Assembly (NCBI RefSeq): GCF_030232885.1
Contig: NZ_JASPGD010000006.1
Coordinates: 62,001-126,000, forward strand
DNA: 64,000 nucleotides
Source: Corynebacterium sp. MSK297
GTDB taxonomy: Bacteria > Actinomycetota > Actinomycetes > Mycobacteriales > Mycobacteriaceae
Reading direction: 5' to 3'
The stretch's first letter is position 1, and every line of letters begins with the position of its first letter. A program made the position numbers and the translations under genes. Below the pieces are notes generated by a model. That model was not told the origin of the DNA, did not search any database, and was given only the letters and a program-made list of their open reading frames with translations. Shown piece by piece: positions 25,744 to 36,218 of the stretch.

Positions 25744-28490
25744 TAGCCTAGTGCCTCCAAACGCGCACCGATGCGGTCGACTTCTTCTTGTGCCAGTTGC
25801 TGGCGTGCTTTGATCTTGTCGACGACATCCTGCGGTGCCTTCGCCAAGAACTTCTCATTCTGCAGCTGGCCGCCAGTCTGGGCCAGTTCCTTTTCTGCCT
25901 TCTTCAGGTCCTTTTGCAAACGGGCGCGTTCTGCTGCCACGTCCACGGCACCCGAAGTATCCACCGCGATGGTGATCGTGGCCTGGCTCAGGCGCACTTC
26001 GACAGAGGCGGACTCGGTGAAATCGGAACCCGGTTCTTCCACGTTTGCCAGGTTGCGCACCAGGTTTTCCTGCCCAACCAAGTCGACGGCAGCAAAATCC
26101 AATTTGCCCGGGATCTTCTGCGACGGCTTCACGCCTTGGTCCGCACGGAAACGACGCAGCTCGGTAATCAGTACCTCAGCATCGGCAATACGACGCGCAG
26201 CGACCTCATCCACCTCGACCCCACCGTTGGTGTCAGCGGCGGTAGGCCAATCTGCTACCACCAGAGATTCGCCACCGGTCAGCGCCTTCCACGTCACCTC
26301 GGTGACGAACGGCATGGTTGGGTGCAGCAAACGCAGCACCACGTCCAGCACTCGTCCCAGCACAATTTGCGTGTTTCGACCCTGTGCGGATTCTCCCTCG
26401 CGTGGGATTTGGGTTTTCGCGATCTCGACGTACCAGTCACACAGCTCACCCCAGGCGAAGTGGTAGAGCAGCTCGTTGGCTTTCGCGAATTGGTAGTCCT
26501 CCAGGTATTTATCTACCTGCACACGTACCTGCTCGGTGCGGTCCAAGATCCAGCGGTCGGCGTCGGTAAGCTCACTGCGCTCGGGCAGCTCGCCCATGCC
26601 CGCGCCGTTCATCAACGCGAACTTGGTGGCGTTAAACAACTTGGTGGCAAAGCGCTTCGAGGCTTCCGCGGCCTCATCGCCGACCGGCAAATCCACGCCT
26701 GGGTTTGCACCACGCGCCAAGGTAAAGCGCAAAGCGTCCGCGCCGTAATCGCGTACCCAATCCATTGGGTCAATGCCGTTGCCCAAAGACTTCGACATTT
26801 TCCGGCCATGCTCATCGCGTACCAGGCCGTGCAAGTAGAGATCCGTGAACGGCACCTGTGGGCGCCCACCAGCAGCAGTGCCGAAGGTTTCCGGGTCTTG
26901 GCTGGCTGCAAAGGTGCCGAACATCATCATGCGCGCAACCCAGAAAAACAGGATGTCGTAGGCGGTGACCAACACCGAAGTTGGGAAATAGCGCTCCAGA
27001 TCAGCAGTTTTATCTGGCCAACCCATCGTAGAAAACGGCCACAACGCAGAGCTGAACCACGTATCCAATACGTCTGGATCTTGCTCATAGCCTTCGGGAG
27101 CTTGCTCATCCGGGCCGACGCAGACGATATCGCGCTCGCCGTTTTCATCTTCTGGCCCGTACCAAATCGGGATGCGGTGGCCCCACCACAACTGGCGCGA
27201 GATAGTCCAGTCATGCATGTCATCGACCCAGTCGAAATAGCGTGGTTCCATCGACGCCGGGTGAATCTTGGTATCTCCCTCACGCACGGCATCGCCAGCC
27301 ATCTGCGCGAGCTTGTCCACCTTCACAAACCACTGCAGTGACAGGCGCGGCTCAATCGGTTCTCCGCTGCGTTCCGAGTGACCAACCGAGTGGGTATACG
27401 GACGTTTCTCGGCGACGATGCGGCCCTGCTCAGCCAACGCCTCGCGGACCTTCACGCGTGCTTCTTCGCGGCTCACCCCATCAAACTGGGTACCAGTACC
27501 AGCGATATGGCCGGTGGTATCCATGACCGTGGGCATGTCCAGGTTGTGGCGCAGGCCCATCGCATAGTCATTCGGATCATGCGCCGGGGTGATCTTCACG
27601 GCACCGGAGCCGAATTCCGGATCCACGTAGTCGTCGGCAATGACTTCCAACTCGAGATCATCACGGAACGGGTGCGGGAACTTCTTGCCCACCAGGTGCG
27701 TATAGCGCTCATCATCAGGGTGCACGGCAATGGCGACGTCGCCCAGCATGGTTTCCACACGGGTGGTGGCGACGATGACGTGATCCTCGTCGTCGGCAAG
27801 CGAACCATAGCGCAGCGAAACCAGCTCACCGTCGACGTCTTTGTGCACCACCTCAATATCACTGACTGCGGTCTCCAGCACCGGCGACCAGTTGACCAGG
27901 CGGTGCGCGCGGTAAATCATGCCAGCATCAAACATCTGCTTGAAGATGTGCTGTACAGCGCGCGACAGCCCCTCATCCAGGGTGAAGCGCTCGCGTGACC
28001 AGTCGACGGAATCACCAATCGCGCGCATCTGCTGCTGAATGGTGCCGCCGTGTTCTTCTTTCCACTCCCAGACCTTAGAGATGAAATCCTCGCGCGAATA
28101 ATCCCAGCGGGACTTACCTTCCTGTTCGCGCAGCTTGGCTTCCACCTTGGTCTGGGTGGCAATACCCGCATGGTCCGACCCCGGCAGCCACAGCGTGGAA
28201 AAGCCCTGCATGCGTTTACGGCGAATAATCGAATCCATCAGAGTGTGGTCGAGCGCATGCCCCATGTGCAGCTGACCGGTGACATTCGGCGGCGGCAAAA
28301 CCACGGAATAAGCGGGCTTGTCGGCGTCCTCATCCGGGCGGAAATAGCCTTGCGCCTCCCAAGCGTCGTAAAGATCTTTCTCTACCTCGCCCGGTTGCCA
28401 GTTCTTCGCAAGCAGATCGCTACGGTCGCGACCCGGCGCGGCATCAGTTGCGGAATTACGGTCATCTGGGTTTTGCTGGTTCTCCGTCAT
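25743..28490 (-). CDS. valS: Valyl-tRNA synthetase
   Basis: 915 residues from the ATG at 28490. The frame extends 15 codons upstream, but that part has no family match. TAGAAT (28501-28506) lies 10 bases before this ATG and no Shine-Dalgarno is seen. The class I signatures are '[18 protein letters not shown]' (HIGH) and '[14 protein letters not shown]' (KMSKS). An editing CP1 domain lies between them, and the anticodon-binding domain and a C-terminal coiled coil ('[20 protein letters not shown]') follow. It charges tRNA-Val and is coupled to folC by the TAGTG overlap. Confidence 0.97.
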   Translation of the reverse strand: MTENQQNPDDRNSATDAAPGRDRSDLLAKNWQPGEVEKDLYDAWEAQGYFRPDEDADKPAYSVVLPPPNVTGQLHMGHALDHTLMDSIIRRKRMQGFSTLWLPGSDHAGIATQTKVEAKLREQEGKSRWDYSREDFISKVWEWKEEHGGTIQQQMRAIGDSVDWSRERFTLDEGLSRAVQHIFKQMFDAGMIYRAHRLVNWSPVLETAVSDIEVVHKDVDGELVSLRYGSLADDEDHVIVATTRVETMLGDVAIAVHPDDERYTHLVGKKFPHPFRDDLELEVIADDYVDPEFGSGAVKITPAHDPNDYAMGLRHNLDMPTVMDTTGHIAGTGTQFDGVSREEARVKVREALAEQGRIVAEKRPYTHSVGHSERSGEPIEPRLSLQWFVKVDKLAQMAGDAVREGDTKIHPASMEPRYFDWVDDMHDWTISRQLWWGHRIPIWYGPEDENGERDIVCVGPDEQAPEGYEQDPDVLDTWFSSALWPFSTMGWPDKTADLERYFPTSVLVTAYDILFFWVARMMMFGTFAASQDPETFGTAAGGRPQVPFTDLYLHGLVRDEHGRKMSKSLGNGIDPMDWVRDYGADALRFTLARGANPGVDLPVGDEAAEASKRFATKLFNATKFALMNGAGMGELPERSELTDADRWILDRTEQVRVQVDKYLEDYQFAKANELLYHFAWGELCDWYVEIAKTQIPREGESAQGRNTQIVLGRVLDVVLRLLHPTMPFVTEVTWKALTGGESLVVADWPTAADTNGGVEVDEVAARRIADAEVLITELRRFRADQGVKPSQKIPGKLDFAAVDLVGQENLVRNLANVEEPGSDFTESASVEVRLSQATITIAVDTSGAVDVAAERARLQKDLKKAEKELAQTGGQLQNEKFLAKAPQDVVDKIKARQQLAQEEVDRIGARLEALG

Positions 28491-28521
28491 CACGGCGCCT
28501 ATTCTAGCGCCCACCTGCAAC

Positions 28522-28650
28522 ATGGGCGGCAACACTACAACAAACGCTCCAGCAGCTACGGAAGCTACAGAAGCTGCAAAAGCTACAGCGACTCCAGCGG
28601 CTATGGCAATTGTCCAGCAGATCCCCAGTAATAATCCGCCACACTGCTAA
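28522..28650 (+). other. Short Ala/Thr-rich reading frame before panB
   Basis: A 42-codon ATG-to-TAA frame, Ala/Thr/Glu-rich ('[16 protein letters not shown]'), runs from the valS promoter region to 10 bases before panB. It has no ribosome binding site. The 9-bp repeats GAAGCTACA/GAAGCTGCA explain its composition. It may be a chance frame or a leader peptide; low confidence. Confidence 0.2.
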
Positions 28651-28660
28651 AATCCGGCCT

Positions 28661-29491
28661 ATGTCTACCCAACCGTCCCGTCCCCCACAGCGCCTACGCA
28701 CTCATTATTTTTCGCGTGCCAAAGCCAGCGGCACCCCGTTCACCGCTCTAACCAGCTACGATAGCCTCACCGCCAGCATTTTCGACGACGCCGAAATCGA
28801 TTTGCTACTCGTCGGCGATTCCGCGGCGAACGTGGTCTTCGGGCACAGCTCCACCCTGCCGATCACCACTGAGGAGCTCATCAGCTTGTCCGCAGCCGTC
28901 GTGCGTTCCACCCGTCGCGCGTTCGTCGTTGCCGATCTTCCGTTCGGCAGCTACGAGACTTCCCCGGCCCAAGCCGTGGATACTGCGGTGCGGTTTATGA
29001 AAGAAGCCGGCGTGCAGGCGGTCAAGATCGAAGGTGGCGTGGAGATTGCGCCGACCATTAAAGCGCTTGTCGACGCCGGCATCCCGGTGTGCGCGCACAT
29101 TGGTTTTACCCCGCAGTCCGAACACGCGCTCGGCGGCTACCGGGTGCAAGGCCGTGGCGAAGCCGCCGCACAACTGGCCGCTGATGCGCAGGCCGTGGCC
29201 GATGCGGGCGCGTTTGCCGTGGTCATGGAAATGGTTCCGAGCCAGCTGGCTGCACAGATCACCCGCGATTGCCCCATCCCCACTATCGGCATCGGCGCTG
29301 GCAACGAGACCGATGGACAAATTCTGGTGTGGACGGATGCTTTCGGCCTGGGCACTGGCAAATCACCACGGTTTGTGCGCCAATACGCCAATCTTGCCGA
29401 CGAGCTACGCACAGGTGCGCGCGCCTATCGCGAGGATGTGGCAGCTCGCGCATTCCCGAACGAAGCAGAATCGTTTAGCGACGAGAAGTAA
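28661..29491 (+). CDS. panB: 3-methyl-2-oxobutanoate hydroxymethyltransferase
   Basis: 276 residues from the ATG at 28661. The frame is open from 28610, but TAAAAT (28648-28653) lies 7 bases before this ATG, pointing to a leaderless mRNA. Motifs: '[20 protein letters not shown]', '[18 protein letters not shown]' (metal site), 'QAVKIEGG', 'VVMEMVP' (catalytic Glu) and '[16 protein letters not shown]'. It forms ketopantoate in pantothenate/CoA synthesis. panC follows after 11 bases in one operon. Confidence 0.95.
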   Translation: MSTQPSRPPQRLRTHYFSRAKASGTPFTALTSYDSLTASIFDDAEIDLLLVGDSAANVVFGHSSTLPITTEELISLSAAVVRSTRRAFVVADLPFGSYETSPAQAVDTAVRFMKEAGVQAVKIEGGVEIAPTIKALVDAGIPVCAHIGFTPQSEHALGGYRVQGRGEAAAQLAADAQAVADAGAFAVVMEMVPSQLAAQITRDCPIPTIGIGAGNETDGQILVWTDAFGLGTGKSPRFVRQYANLADELRTGARAYREDVAARAFPNEAESFSDEK

Positions 29492-29502
29492 TTAAAAACT
29501 AC

Positions 29503-30462
29503 ATGCAGATTATTCACACTGTCTCTGACATGCGCGCATTTTGTGCGCAATCACGATCCCGTCAGGCTGCGTCTGGTGCAGCGGGCTCTGGTGCAGCGGA
29601 CACTGGGTCGGCTGCTACTAGTAGGTCGGCTGCTGCTAATGCGCCTGCTCCTGATACGACTAGCCCGTCAATAGGCCTGGTGCCGACGATGGGTGCGCTG
29701 CACGACGGACACGCCAGCCTGGTGCGCGCTGCTCGTGCCGACAACGACATCGTGGTGGCATCGGTATTCGTCAACCCGCTGCAATTTGCTGACCTCGGCG
29801 ACTGCGACGATTACCGCAACTACCCACGCAATCTCGACGCCGACGCCGAATTCTTGCGCGGTCTCGGCATCGATGCTGTCTTTGCCCCGAGTGTGGACGA
29901 AATGTATCCGGGGTTTAGCACAGCCCCAGACCGGCACCCACAAATCTGGGTGCGTACCGGCCGCATGGGCGAGATTTTGGAAGGCGCCTCCCGCCCCGGG
30001 CATTTTGATGGCGTTGCCACCGTCGTCGCCAAGCTGTTTCAGATCATCCAACCAGACCGCGCCTATTTTGGGCGCAAAGATGCCCAGCAGTTAGCGATCA
30101 TTCAGGCGCTGGTGCGGGATCTAGATATGCCCATTGCCATCCACGGATTGCCCATTGTGCGTGGCGACGACGGGGTGGCTGAATCCAGCCGGAATCTACG
30201 TTTGAGTGCACAGCAGCGCCAGCACGCCACCGCCTTATCGCAGACGCTGTTTGGGTTCCGGGATGACATATTTACCAGTGTCGACGAAGCATCAGAGCAC
30301 TTAGCTAGCTGTGAGGGCGTGGAACTAGATTATTTCCGCATCGTCGATCCCGCCGATTTACGGGATGTGCCTGCTGGTACTCGACCTGCCTTGGCGTTGA
30401 CAGCCGCGTGGGTCGGCCCAGTGCGCTTGATTGATAATCTGGCTTTGGAGGCACATGAATAA
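29503..30462 (+). CDS. panC: Pantothenate synthetase with Ala/Ser-rich insert
   Basis: 319 residues. The nucleotidyl-transferase motif '[17 protein letters not shown]' (about 58-74), '[12 protein letters not shown]', '[14 protein letters not shown]' and '[12 protein letters not shown]' identify PanC, which joins pantoate and beta-alanine using ATP. Between residues ~20 and 56 there is an Ala/Ser/Gly low-complexity insert with repeated 'SGAA' and 'RSAAA' steps, right before the active-site strand; most PanC proteins have only a few residues there. In the KMSKS-like loop the usual Met is Glu ('GVAESSRN'). The stop overlaps the next start by 8 bases. Confidence 0.93.
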   Translation: MQIIHTVSDMRAFCAQSRSRQAASGAAGSGAADTGSAATSRSAAANAPAPDTTSPSIGLVPTMGALHDGHASLVRAARADNDIVVASVFVNPLQFADLGDCDDYRNYPRNLDADAEFLRGLGIDAVFAPSVDEMYPGFSTAPDRHPQIWVRTGRMGEILEGASRPGHFDGVATVVAKLFQIIQPDRAYFGRKDAQQLAIIQALVRDLDMPIAIHGLPIVRGDDGVAESSRNLRLSAQQRQHATALSQTLFGFRDDIFTSVDEASEHLASCEGVELDYFRIVDPADLRDVPAGTRPALALTAAWVGPVRLIDNLALEAHE

Positions 30463-31150
30463 TCGCGGCGAGAATGATGAGAATGGCGCGAATGCTATAA
30501 CCACAGAGCTAGGAGCTGCGATCACTGAGTTCATCCGCCATGGCTACGAGCACGCGGACATCTCGCAGCTGCAAGACACACGAAGTGGCGCGCCAGCGAA
30601 CAAGCTCGAGCTGTATTCCCAGGTCATCGCCGCCTGCATGGATGCGATTACTCCCCCAGCGTCGACACTGAGCATCGATTCTCCTGTGCCGGCCGAGGGC
30701 ATGGCGCATATCGTGCACGCGTTATTTACCCAGCTCGATACTCACCGTGATGCGGTAGCGCTGCTGGCGGCAGAATCGCTGCACCCAGTGCTGGAGGCAG
30801 GAACCACCACGACGATGATGGAATCATCCGAACTGGGCCTGCATCTGGACCGAGTGTTGTTACGCGGCCAAGAAGCCGGGGCGTTCCGTCCTGGAATTTC
30901 CGCGCTTGACGTGTTTTACCTGGTTATTTCGCTGAGTTTTTCCCGGCTCAACCACCAGCATCTCATGGCGATGACCACGCGGGTTGATACCTTTTCGGCG
31001 GCAAACACCGCGGGAGTGCGTCGGCTGGTCGTCGATGCGGTGCTGTCATTTTTGACGTCGAATATCGCCGATTCCGAGCACGAATCTTATCTGGCCACCA
31101 CCAGCGATGAAGACCGCGATGATTCCGGATTGGGCATCTACTGGGACTAA
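30455..31150 (+). CDS. TetR-like regulator with degenerate helix-turn-helix
   Basis: 231 residues from the ATG at 30455, inside the panC 3' end, with GGAGG 3 bases upstream. '[20 protein letters not shown]' resembles TetR helices 1-2, but the recognition part reads '[16 protein letters not shown]' instead of the usual AGVSKGTLYxHF. The rest is all-helical with a TetR-like ligand domain ('[16 protein letters not shown]', '[20 protein letters not shown]'). It is coupled to the pantothenate genes, so it may respond to a pathway metabolite. DNA binding is doubtful from sequence alone. Confidence 0.7.
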   Translation: MNNRGENDENGANAITTELGAAITEFIRHGYEHADISQLQDTRSGAPANKLELYSQVIAACMDAITPPASTLSIDSPVPAEGMAHIVHALFTQLDTHRDAVALLAAESLHPVLEAGTTTTMMESSELGLHLDRVLLRGQEAGAFRPGISALDVFYLVISLSFSRLNHQHLMAMTTRVDTFSAANTAGVRRLVVDAVLSFLTSNIADSEHESYLATTSDEDRDDSGLGIYWD

Positions 31151-31194
31151 CCCTGGGGCTTGCGCCAGCTACGCCGAACAGCTGCAGCAACCAG

Positions 31195-32529
31195 CTACGC
31201 CGACTGCATATTTTCTGAGTAGCGTAGCTCCGGGGTGTCTTCCCCACGCACCGCAGCCGCGGTAATAACCACTTGGTTGATGTCCTCGCGGTCCGGCAGG
31301 TCATACATCACCGGCACCAGAAGATCCTCCAAGATCGCGCGCAAACCACGCGCACCGGTGCCGCGCTCAATCGCCAATTCTGCGATTTCGCCGAGGGCAT
31401 CATCGTCGAAAAGCAACTCAGCGCCGTCCATGGCAAACAGGCTACGATACTGTTTAACCAGGGAATTCTTCGGTTCCGTGAGCACCTGCACCAGCGAGTT
31501 ACGATCCAGGTTTTCCACCGTCGCCACTACAGGCAGGCGTCCGATGAATTCTGGAATCAGGCCGAATTTCACCAAATCCGCGGTGCGCACCTGCGAAAAC
31601 AGCGCGGCATTATCCGTATCTTTACGCGAATCAATCTCAGCGCCAAAGCCCAAGCCCTTCTTGCCGACGCGCTCCGCAATGACTTTATCAAGACCATCAA
31701 AGGCACCAGCGACAATGAACAACACGTTCGAGGTATCCAGCTGGATAAACTCCTGGTTCGGGTGCTTGCGCCCGCCCTGCGGCGGAATCGACGCCGTGGT
31801 GCCTTCCAGGATTTTCAGCAGTGCCTGCTGCACACCCTCACCGGACACATCGCGGGTAATCGATGGGTTTTCACTCTTGCGCGAAATCTTGTCGATCTCA
31901 TCAACATAAATGATGCCGCGCTGGGCGCGCTCCACATCAAAATCGGCAGCTTGCAGCAACTTCAACAGGATATTTTCCACGTCTTCGCCGACATAACCGG
32001 CCTCGGTCAACGACGTGGCATCGGCAATGGTAAACGGCACATCCAGCATACGCGCCAAGGTTTGCGCCAGGTAGGTTTTACCAGAGCCGGTTGGACCCAG
32101 CATCAAAATATTGGATTTCGCAATCTCGATCTCTTCGTCCGCATGAATGGAATCTGTGCGTGCAGCGTATTTCCCGCTGGGTGATTTTTGCCCCGAGCGT
32201 GCACCAGAGCGGGCGAACTCGTCGGCACGCATACGCTTGTAATGGTTATACACAGCGACCGCTAAGGTGCGCTTGGCCTGATCCTGGCCAATGACGTAAT
32301 TATCCAAAAACGCGGAAATTTCCGACGGCCGAGGCAGACGCTTAGCATCCTCGGTGTCCTGTGCGCCCGGTTCATTGGCGATTTCCTCTTCGATGATCTC
32401 ATTGCACAGTTCAATGCACTCATCACAGATATAGACGCCGCCACCGGCGATGAGCTTTTTCACCTGTTTCTGGCTCTTCCCACAGAAGGAACACTTCAGC
32501 AGGTCAGCGCTTTCTTGCATACGTGCCAT
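31195..32529 (-). CDS. clpX: ATP-dependent protease ATP-binding subunit ClpX
   Basis: 444 residues. An N-terminal C4 zinc finger ('[10 protein letters not shown]...ICDECIELC', about 12-42) recognises substrates and adaptors. The AAA+ domain has Walker A '[15 protein letters not shown]', Walker B '[11 protein letters not shown]' and the sensor region '[13 protein letters not shown]'. ClpX unfolds tagged proteins and feeds the ClpP1P2 chamber encoded just upstream on the same strand. A 439-base gap and its own TATAAT-like box (about 32655-32660) suggest separate transcription from clpP1P2. The C-terminus '[14 protein letters not shown]' is non-conserved. Confidence 0.97.
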   Translation of the reverse strand: MARMQESADLLKCSFCGKSQKQVKKLIAGGGVYICDECIELCNEIIEEEIANEPGAQDTEDAKRLPRPSEISAFLDNYVIGQDQAKRTLAVAVYNHYKRMRADEFARSGARSGQKSPSGKYAARTDSIHADEEIEIAKSNILMLGPTGSGKTYLAQTLARMLDVPFTIADATSLTEAGYVGEDVENILLKLLQAADFDVERAQRGIIYVDEIDKISRKSENPSITRDVSGEGVQQALLKILEGTTASIPPQGGRKHPNQEFIQLDTSNVLFIVAGAFDGLDKVIAERVGKKGLGFGAEIDSRKDTDNAALFSQVRTADLVKFGLIPEFIGRLPVVATVENLDRNSLVQVLTEPKNSLVKQYRSLFAMDGAELLFDDDALGEIAELAIERGTGARGLRAILEDLLVPVMYDLPDREDINQVVITAAAVRGEDTPELRYSENMQSA

Positions 32530-32760
32530 AGGGTCTTTACGTACTTCTCATTTCGCAGTCGTGGACAGTGCTCCCCAGTCTAACCACCATGCCCGCTCCT
32601 AGCCGGTAGCCACACGAAATCTGAGGCAATACCACCCAGACAACTTGGTGCTGGACAAATTATAGGCATGGCCGTTCCCTATCCCTGTGCTCGTACTGCT
32701 GGCAACCCGCTTTCTGTCAGCAACCGCCCTGCGCCCAGCGCCACAGCGGCGGCGACAATA

Positions 32761-32805
32761 ACAGTCACAGTCACAGTCACAGCCACAGCCATTACCACAG
32801 CCATC
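32761..32805. repeat. Hexanucleotide tandem repeat upstream of clpX
   Basis: Seven and a half hexamers of the type ACAGTC/ACAGCC (one ATTACC) run head to tail. They dominate the 439-base gap between clpX and clpP2. A 67-codon plus-strand frame across it encodes mostly Thr/Val/Ala and is explained by the repeat. Confidence 0.8.
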
Positions 32806-32891
32806 GCAACGCGCCGCAACACACAAGAATGCTCCCCACTAGTAGAACCAAATTTTTCGGTCCAACTATGAGGAGCAGTTCATGCGCAGCA

Positions 32892-32943
32892 GGCTGGCTT
32901 TGTCCAGGAACCTCTGGAATTCCTGTACCGAAAATAGCCAGCC
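32892..32943. repeat. Structured inverted repeat downstream of clpP2
   Basis: GGCTGGCT pairs with AGCCAGCC at the ends, and CAGGAA pairs with TTCCTG inside. It ends 25 bases beyond the clpP2 stop. No T-run follows, so it may stabilise the clpP1P2 mRNA end or act as a Rho-dependent or processing site. Confidence 0.5.
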
Positions 32944-32968
32944 GACGATGTAGCCGAACGACTACAAA

Positions 32969-33598
32969 CTAGTTGTGGTTGGCCTTGCGGTACTCAAACA
33001 CGCGATCGATGATGCCGTATTCCACCGCCTCTTCGGCGGTCAGAATCTTGTCACGGTCGGTGTCGATGCGGATCTGCTCGGCGCTGCGGCCAGTGTGTTC
33101 TGCCAAGGTGCGTTCCATCAAGGTACGCATACGCTCGATTTCAGCGGCCTGAATCTCCAAGTCAGAAACCTGACCCTGGGTTCCGGAGGTAGCAGGCTGG
33201 TGAATCAACACACGCGAATTTGGAAGCGCAGCACGCTTACCCGGTGAACCAGCAGCCAGAAGTACAGCAGCGGCAGAGGCAGCCTGGCCCAGGCACACTG
33301 TCTGCACATCGCAGCGCACGAAGCGCATGGTGTCATAGATTGCCATCAACGCAGTGAAAGAACCACCTGGCGAGTTAATGTACATGGTGATATCACGGTC
33401 TGGATCCTGAGATTCCAGTACCAACAGCTGTGCCATGATGTCGTTGGCTGCGGTGTCATCAACCTGAGAAGCCAAGAAGATGATGCGCTCTTCAAACAGC
33501 TTGTTGTACGGGTTGGTTTCCTTCGTGCCGTTCGCGGAGTGCTCCAAAAACGACGGCAGCACGTACCGCGACGATGGCATCTGGGATTGGTTCAACAT
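32969..33598 (-). CDS. clpP2: ATP-dependent Clp protease proteolytic subunit ClpP2
   Basis: 209 residues. The serine nucleophile is in '[16 protein letters not shown]', the histidine in '[14 protein letters not shown]' and the aspartate in the 'IDTDRD' helix. The N-terminal ~17 residues ('[17 protein letters not shown]') are the longer leader typical of actinobacterial ClpP2. It assembles with ClpP1 into a mixed 14-mer that works with ClpX and ClpC1. AGAGGAG precedes the ATG; it follows clpP1 after 38 bases. Confidence 0.97.
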   Translation of the reverse strand: MLNQSQMPSSRYVLPSFLEHSANGTKETNPYNKLFEERIIFLASQVDDTAANDIMAQLLVLESQDPDRDITMYINSPGGSFTALMAIYDTMRFVRCDVQTVCLGQAASAAAVLLAAGSPGKRAALPNSRVLIHQPATSGTQGQVSDLEIQAAEIERMRTLMERTLAEHTGRSAEQIRIDTDRDKILTAEEAVEYGIIDRVFEYRKANHN

Positions 33599-33636
33599 GA
33601 AAGTAGTTCTCCTCTAACCTGTTTCGTGGTTCGTGC

Positions 33637-34239
33637 CTAGTTAGTGACGGTGCCGCCTTGGGCGGCGGAAACAACATGGTCAACCATGCCGTAATCCAGT
33701 GCCTGCTGCGCAGTGAACCAACGGTCGCGGTCAGAGTCTTTCGTGATCTGCTCAAAAGTCTGGCCGGTGTGTTCTGCAATCAGTTCCGCCATCTCACGTT
33801 TCGTCTGCGCGAACTGCTCCGCCTGAATAGCGATATCCGCCGCAGTACCACCGACCCCAGCTGATGGCTGGTGCATCATGATGCGCGCGTGCGGCAGTGC
33901 AAAACGCTTGCCTGGTGCACCCGCGGTGAGCAGGAACTGTCCCATAGAGGCAGCCAAGCCCATGCCGTAGGTGCGCACATCGCACGGCGAATACTTCATG
34001 GTGTCGTAAATCGCCATACCAGCGGTCACCGAGCCACCTGGGGAGTTGATGTAAAGAGAAATGTCGCGGTTTGGGTCCTCCGCGGACAGCAACAAAATCT
34101 GCGCGCACAACTTGTTCGCAATTTCATCGTCCACCTGGGTACCCAGGAAGATGATTCGTTCACGCAACAGACGCTCATAGACAGAGTCGCCCAGGTTCAT
34201 GCCTGTCGAACCTGCGTCGCTCGTAATTTTGTCAGACAT
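33637..34239 (-). CDS. clpP1: ATP-dependent Clp protease proteolytic subunit ClpP1
   Basis: 200 residues from the ATG at 34239; a TTG 12 bases upstream directly abuts AGGAG and is less likely. The catalytic triad is visible: Ser in '[16 protein letters not shown]', His in '[13 protein letters not shown]' and Asp in 'KDSDRDRW'. '[10 protein letters not shown]' is the substrate-binding strand. It is the partner of ClpP2, and both are usually essential in Actinobacteria. The promoter carries a site matching the ClgR consensus (34315-34332). Confidence 0.97.
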   Translation of the reverse strand: MSDKITSDAGSTGMNLGDSVYERLLRERIIFLGTQVDDEIANKLCAQILLLSAEDPNRDISLYINSPGGSVTAGMAIYDTMKYSPCDVRTYGMGLAASMGQFLLTAGAPGKRFALPHARIMMHQPSAGVGGTAADIAIQAEQFAQTKREMAELIAEHTGQTFEQITKDSDRDRWFTAQQALDYGMVDHVVSAAQGGTVTN

Positions 34240-34281
34240 TAGTGTTTCCAACTCCTGTTAGTCGTCGTCCTCAATGACACC

Positions 34282-34287
34282 AGAATA
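34282..34287 (-). promoter_or_regulatory. Candidate clpP1P2 -10 box
   Basis: TATTCT on the minus strand, 43-48 bases before the clpP1 ATG and about 30 bases downstream of the ClgR-like site, the spacing expected for an activator bound just upstream of -35. Confidence 0.4.
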
Positions 34288-34314
34288 CCCGCCGCTTTCG
34301 GGCCCGTCAGGTGT

Positions 34315-34332
34315 GTTCGCTGTCAGCGTTTG
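34315..34332 (-). promoter_or_regulatory. ClgR-like operator upstream of clpP1P2
   Basis: The core CGCTGACAGCG (minus strand; plus-strand 34318-34328) matches every position of the corynebacterial ClgR core CGCYNANRGCG, with A-rich flanks as in the full consensus. ClgR is the known activator of clpP1P2 and clpC in Corynebacterium glutamicum. Here it is a sequence match only; clgR is not in the window. Confidence 0.7.
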
Positions 34333-34427
34333 CGCCAGCGCAGCGTCAGCCCAGCGTCAGCTAGCACCTACTGCACACGCGCGAGGGTACGGGCTGGATG
34401 CCAGTAATAGACCAGCGCTAGCTAGAC

Positions 34428-34468
34428 AAAAACCCGCCGACCGAGCTGCGTAAGCTCGACCCGGCGGG
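34428..34468 (-). terminator. Rho-independent terminator of tig
   Basis: Minus strand: CCCGCCG outer stem and GAGC/GCTC inner stem, then TTTTTG. It lies 31 bases after the tig stop and separates tig from the clpP1 promoter. Confidence 0.92.
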
Positions 34469-34498
34469 CATTATGCATCAGCGTGCTAAAAAGAGATT

Positions 34499-35902
34499 TT
34501 ACTTCTCTTCGGTGCTTTCTTGTGCCTCAGCAGCATCAGCATTGTCTGCGCCTGCAGCACCTTCAACACTGTCGTTGTTGTCTTCCTCGCCGAAGTAATC
34601 CTTCGGGTCCACAGAGTTGCCGTCAGTGTCTTCGACGGTGACGTTGCAAATAGCCATAGCCAATGCTTTGCCGCGACGAACGTCCGCGAACAAGTTTGGC
34701 AACTGGTTAGCCTGCTGCAGCTGCTGCATGAACTGGCCCGGCTCCATGCCGTAGGAACGGGCGGTGAACATGATGTGCTCGGTCAGCTCTTCCTGAGAAA
34801 CCTCTGGCTGCTCCTGCTCGGCAACAGCATCCAGGAACAGCTGGGTGCGTACGGAATCCTCGGCAGATTCGCGCGCTTCCTTGTCGAACTGCTCGCGGGA
34901 AGTACCCTGCGCCTCCAAAAGCTGCGCCAGGGCCTTCTCATCGCCACCAACCTGGCCCAGTACCTGGTGGTACTGGTTATGAACTTGGTCATCAACCACG
35001 GTCTTCGGCAGTTCGAACTCAACCTTTTCCAGAGCAGCCTTCAGGACCTCATCGCGGATCTCTGCAGCCTGTTGTGCCTTGACGGATTCCTCAGCCTGAG
35101 TGCGGATGGCATCGCGCAGCTCGTCGGCAGTGTCGAACTCAGAAGCCATCTGGGCGAACTCATCGTCGAAGTCCGGCAGCTTACGCTCCTGAGTCTTCTG
35201 TACGTGTACGGAAACTTCAGCTTCTTCACCGGCGCGCTCACCGGTTTCCAGCTTCGCAGTGAAAGAATTATCCTCACCGGTCTTCATGCCACGCAGAGCG
35301 GTATCGAGGCCCTTAATCAAGTTACCAGAGCCGATCTGATAGGACATGGACTCTACCTTGGCATCTTCGATCTCTTCGCCGTCGATTTCAGCAGACAAGT
35401 CGATCACAGCGAAGTCATTGGTCTTCAGCTGGCGCTTGGTTTCCTTCAACTCACCGAAACGGTCACGCAGCTGGTCAACCTGCTCTTCGGTCGCCTCATC
35501 CAGCGACTTCAGTGGAGCAACGGATACCTTGAGCTTGGAGAAGTCCGGTACCTCAATATCTGGCTGGACATCAACCTCTGCGGTGAACTCCACGAAGTCA
35601 TTATCTTCAATCTGCTTGATATCAACCTCAGGCTGACCGATTGGGTTGATATCATTTTCTTTCATGGCCTCTTCGTACTTGACGGGCAGCATGTCGTTGA
35701 CGACCTGCTCCAATACTGGGCCACGACCGAAACGCGCGTCGATCAGCTGCCGCGGGGCTTTACCCTTACGGAAACCTGGGATAGTCACCTGCTGCGCGAT
35801 GGCCTTGTAGGCTGCGTCGATTTCCTTATCAAGCTCAGAGAATGGGACATTCACGGTGAGCTTCACGCGGGTATCGCTCAGCTTGTCGACGGTTGTCTTC
35901 AC
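34499..35902 (-). CDS. tig: Trigger factor, ribosome-associated chaperone
   Basis: 467 residues from a GTG (35902) with AGGAG 8 bases upstream. The N-terminal ribosome-docking domain has '[20 protein letters not shown]' (about 42-61) with the GFRxGxxP signature. A PPIase FKBP-like domain ('[20 protein letters not shown]') and a long helical C-domain follow. The acidic, Asn/Ala-rich tail of ~35 residues is non-conserved. It catches nascent chains at the exit tunnel. The tig-clpP1-clpP2-clpX order is widely conserved, but here tig has its own terminator. Confidence 0.97.
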   Translation of the reverse strand: MKTTVDKLSDTRVKLTVNVPFSELDKEIDAAYKAIAQQVTIPGFRKGKAPRQLIDARFGRGPVLEQVVNDMLPVKYEEAMKENDINPIGQPEVDIKQIEDNDFVEFTAEVDVQPDIEVPDFSKLKVSVAPLKSLDEATEEQVDQLRDRFGELKETKRQLKTNDFAVIDLSAEIDGEEIEDAKVESMSYQIGSGNLIKGLDTALRGMKTGEDNSFTAKLETGERAGEEAEVSVHVQKTQERKLPDFDDEFAQMASEFDTADELRDAIRTQAEESVKAQQAAEIRDEVLKAALEKVEFELPKTVVDDQVHNQYHQVLGQVGGDEKALAQLLEAQGTSREQFDKEARESAEDSVRTQLFLDAVAEQEQPEVSQEELTEHIMFTARSYGMEPGQFMQQLQQANQLPNLFADVRRGKALAMAICNVTVEDTDGNSVDPKDYFGEEDNNDSVEGAAGADNADAAEAQESTEEK

Positions 35903-35959
35903 GAGTAACTCTCCTGGTTTCTCATCGAGGGATAGTTCTATTACTTATTTTATTAAACA

Positions 35960-35989
35960 GGGGCCCTTAGCACTCACAGCCAGGGCCCC
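35960..35989 (-). terminator. Hairpin terminator after tRNA-Pro
   Basis: GGGGCCCT and AGGGCCCC form an 8-bp stem 5 bases beyond the tRNA-Pro 3' end. On the minus strand TGTTTAATA follows, a weak U-rich tail. Confidence 0.6.
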
Positions 35990-35994
35990 ATTTG

Positions 35995-36068
35995 TCGGGG
36001 CGACAGGATTTGAACCTGCGACCTTCTACTCCCGAAGCAGACGCGCTACCAAGCTGCGCTACGCCCCG
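35995..36068 (-). tRNA. tRNA-Pro (anticodon CGG)
   Basis: 74 bases that fold as a full cloverleaf: acceptor CGGGGCG/CGCCCCG, D-stem GCGC/GCGC, anticodon stem TCTGC/GTAGA with loop TTCGGGA, and T-arm GCAGG-TTCAAAT-CCTGT. The discriminator is A; the 3' CCA is not encoded. Confidence 0.96.
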
Positions 36069-36218
36069 CGATCATTCACATGCAGCAACCGCATGTGAAC
36101 ACGACCCCGTAGTCTACCTGTCCTATTTTCATTGCGCACAGCCGGGGTCGGCTATTTCTCTCCACCCATAAGCGGTGAGGAATTTCTGTTAAGCAGCACA
36201 CACGCTAATGTGTTATCC

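Noticed and set aside
25788..27341. 517-codon plus-strand frame opposite valS
   Set aside because: Long antisense frames are expected against high-GC coding DNA; the minus-strand valS is complete with HIGH and KMSKS motifs.
32668..32871. 67-codon plus-strand frame between clpX and clpP2
   Set aside because: No ribosome binding site, and half of it is the hexanucleotide repeat read as Thr/Val/Ala.
34520..35908. 462-codon plus-strand frame opposite tig
   Set aside because: Antisense shadow; Leu/Val/Gln-rich composition reflects complement codons of trigger factor.
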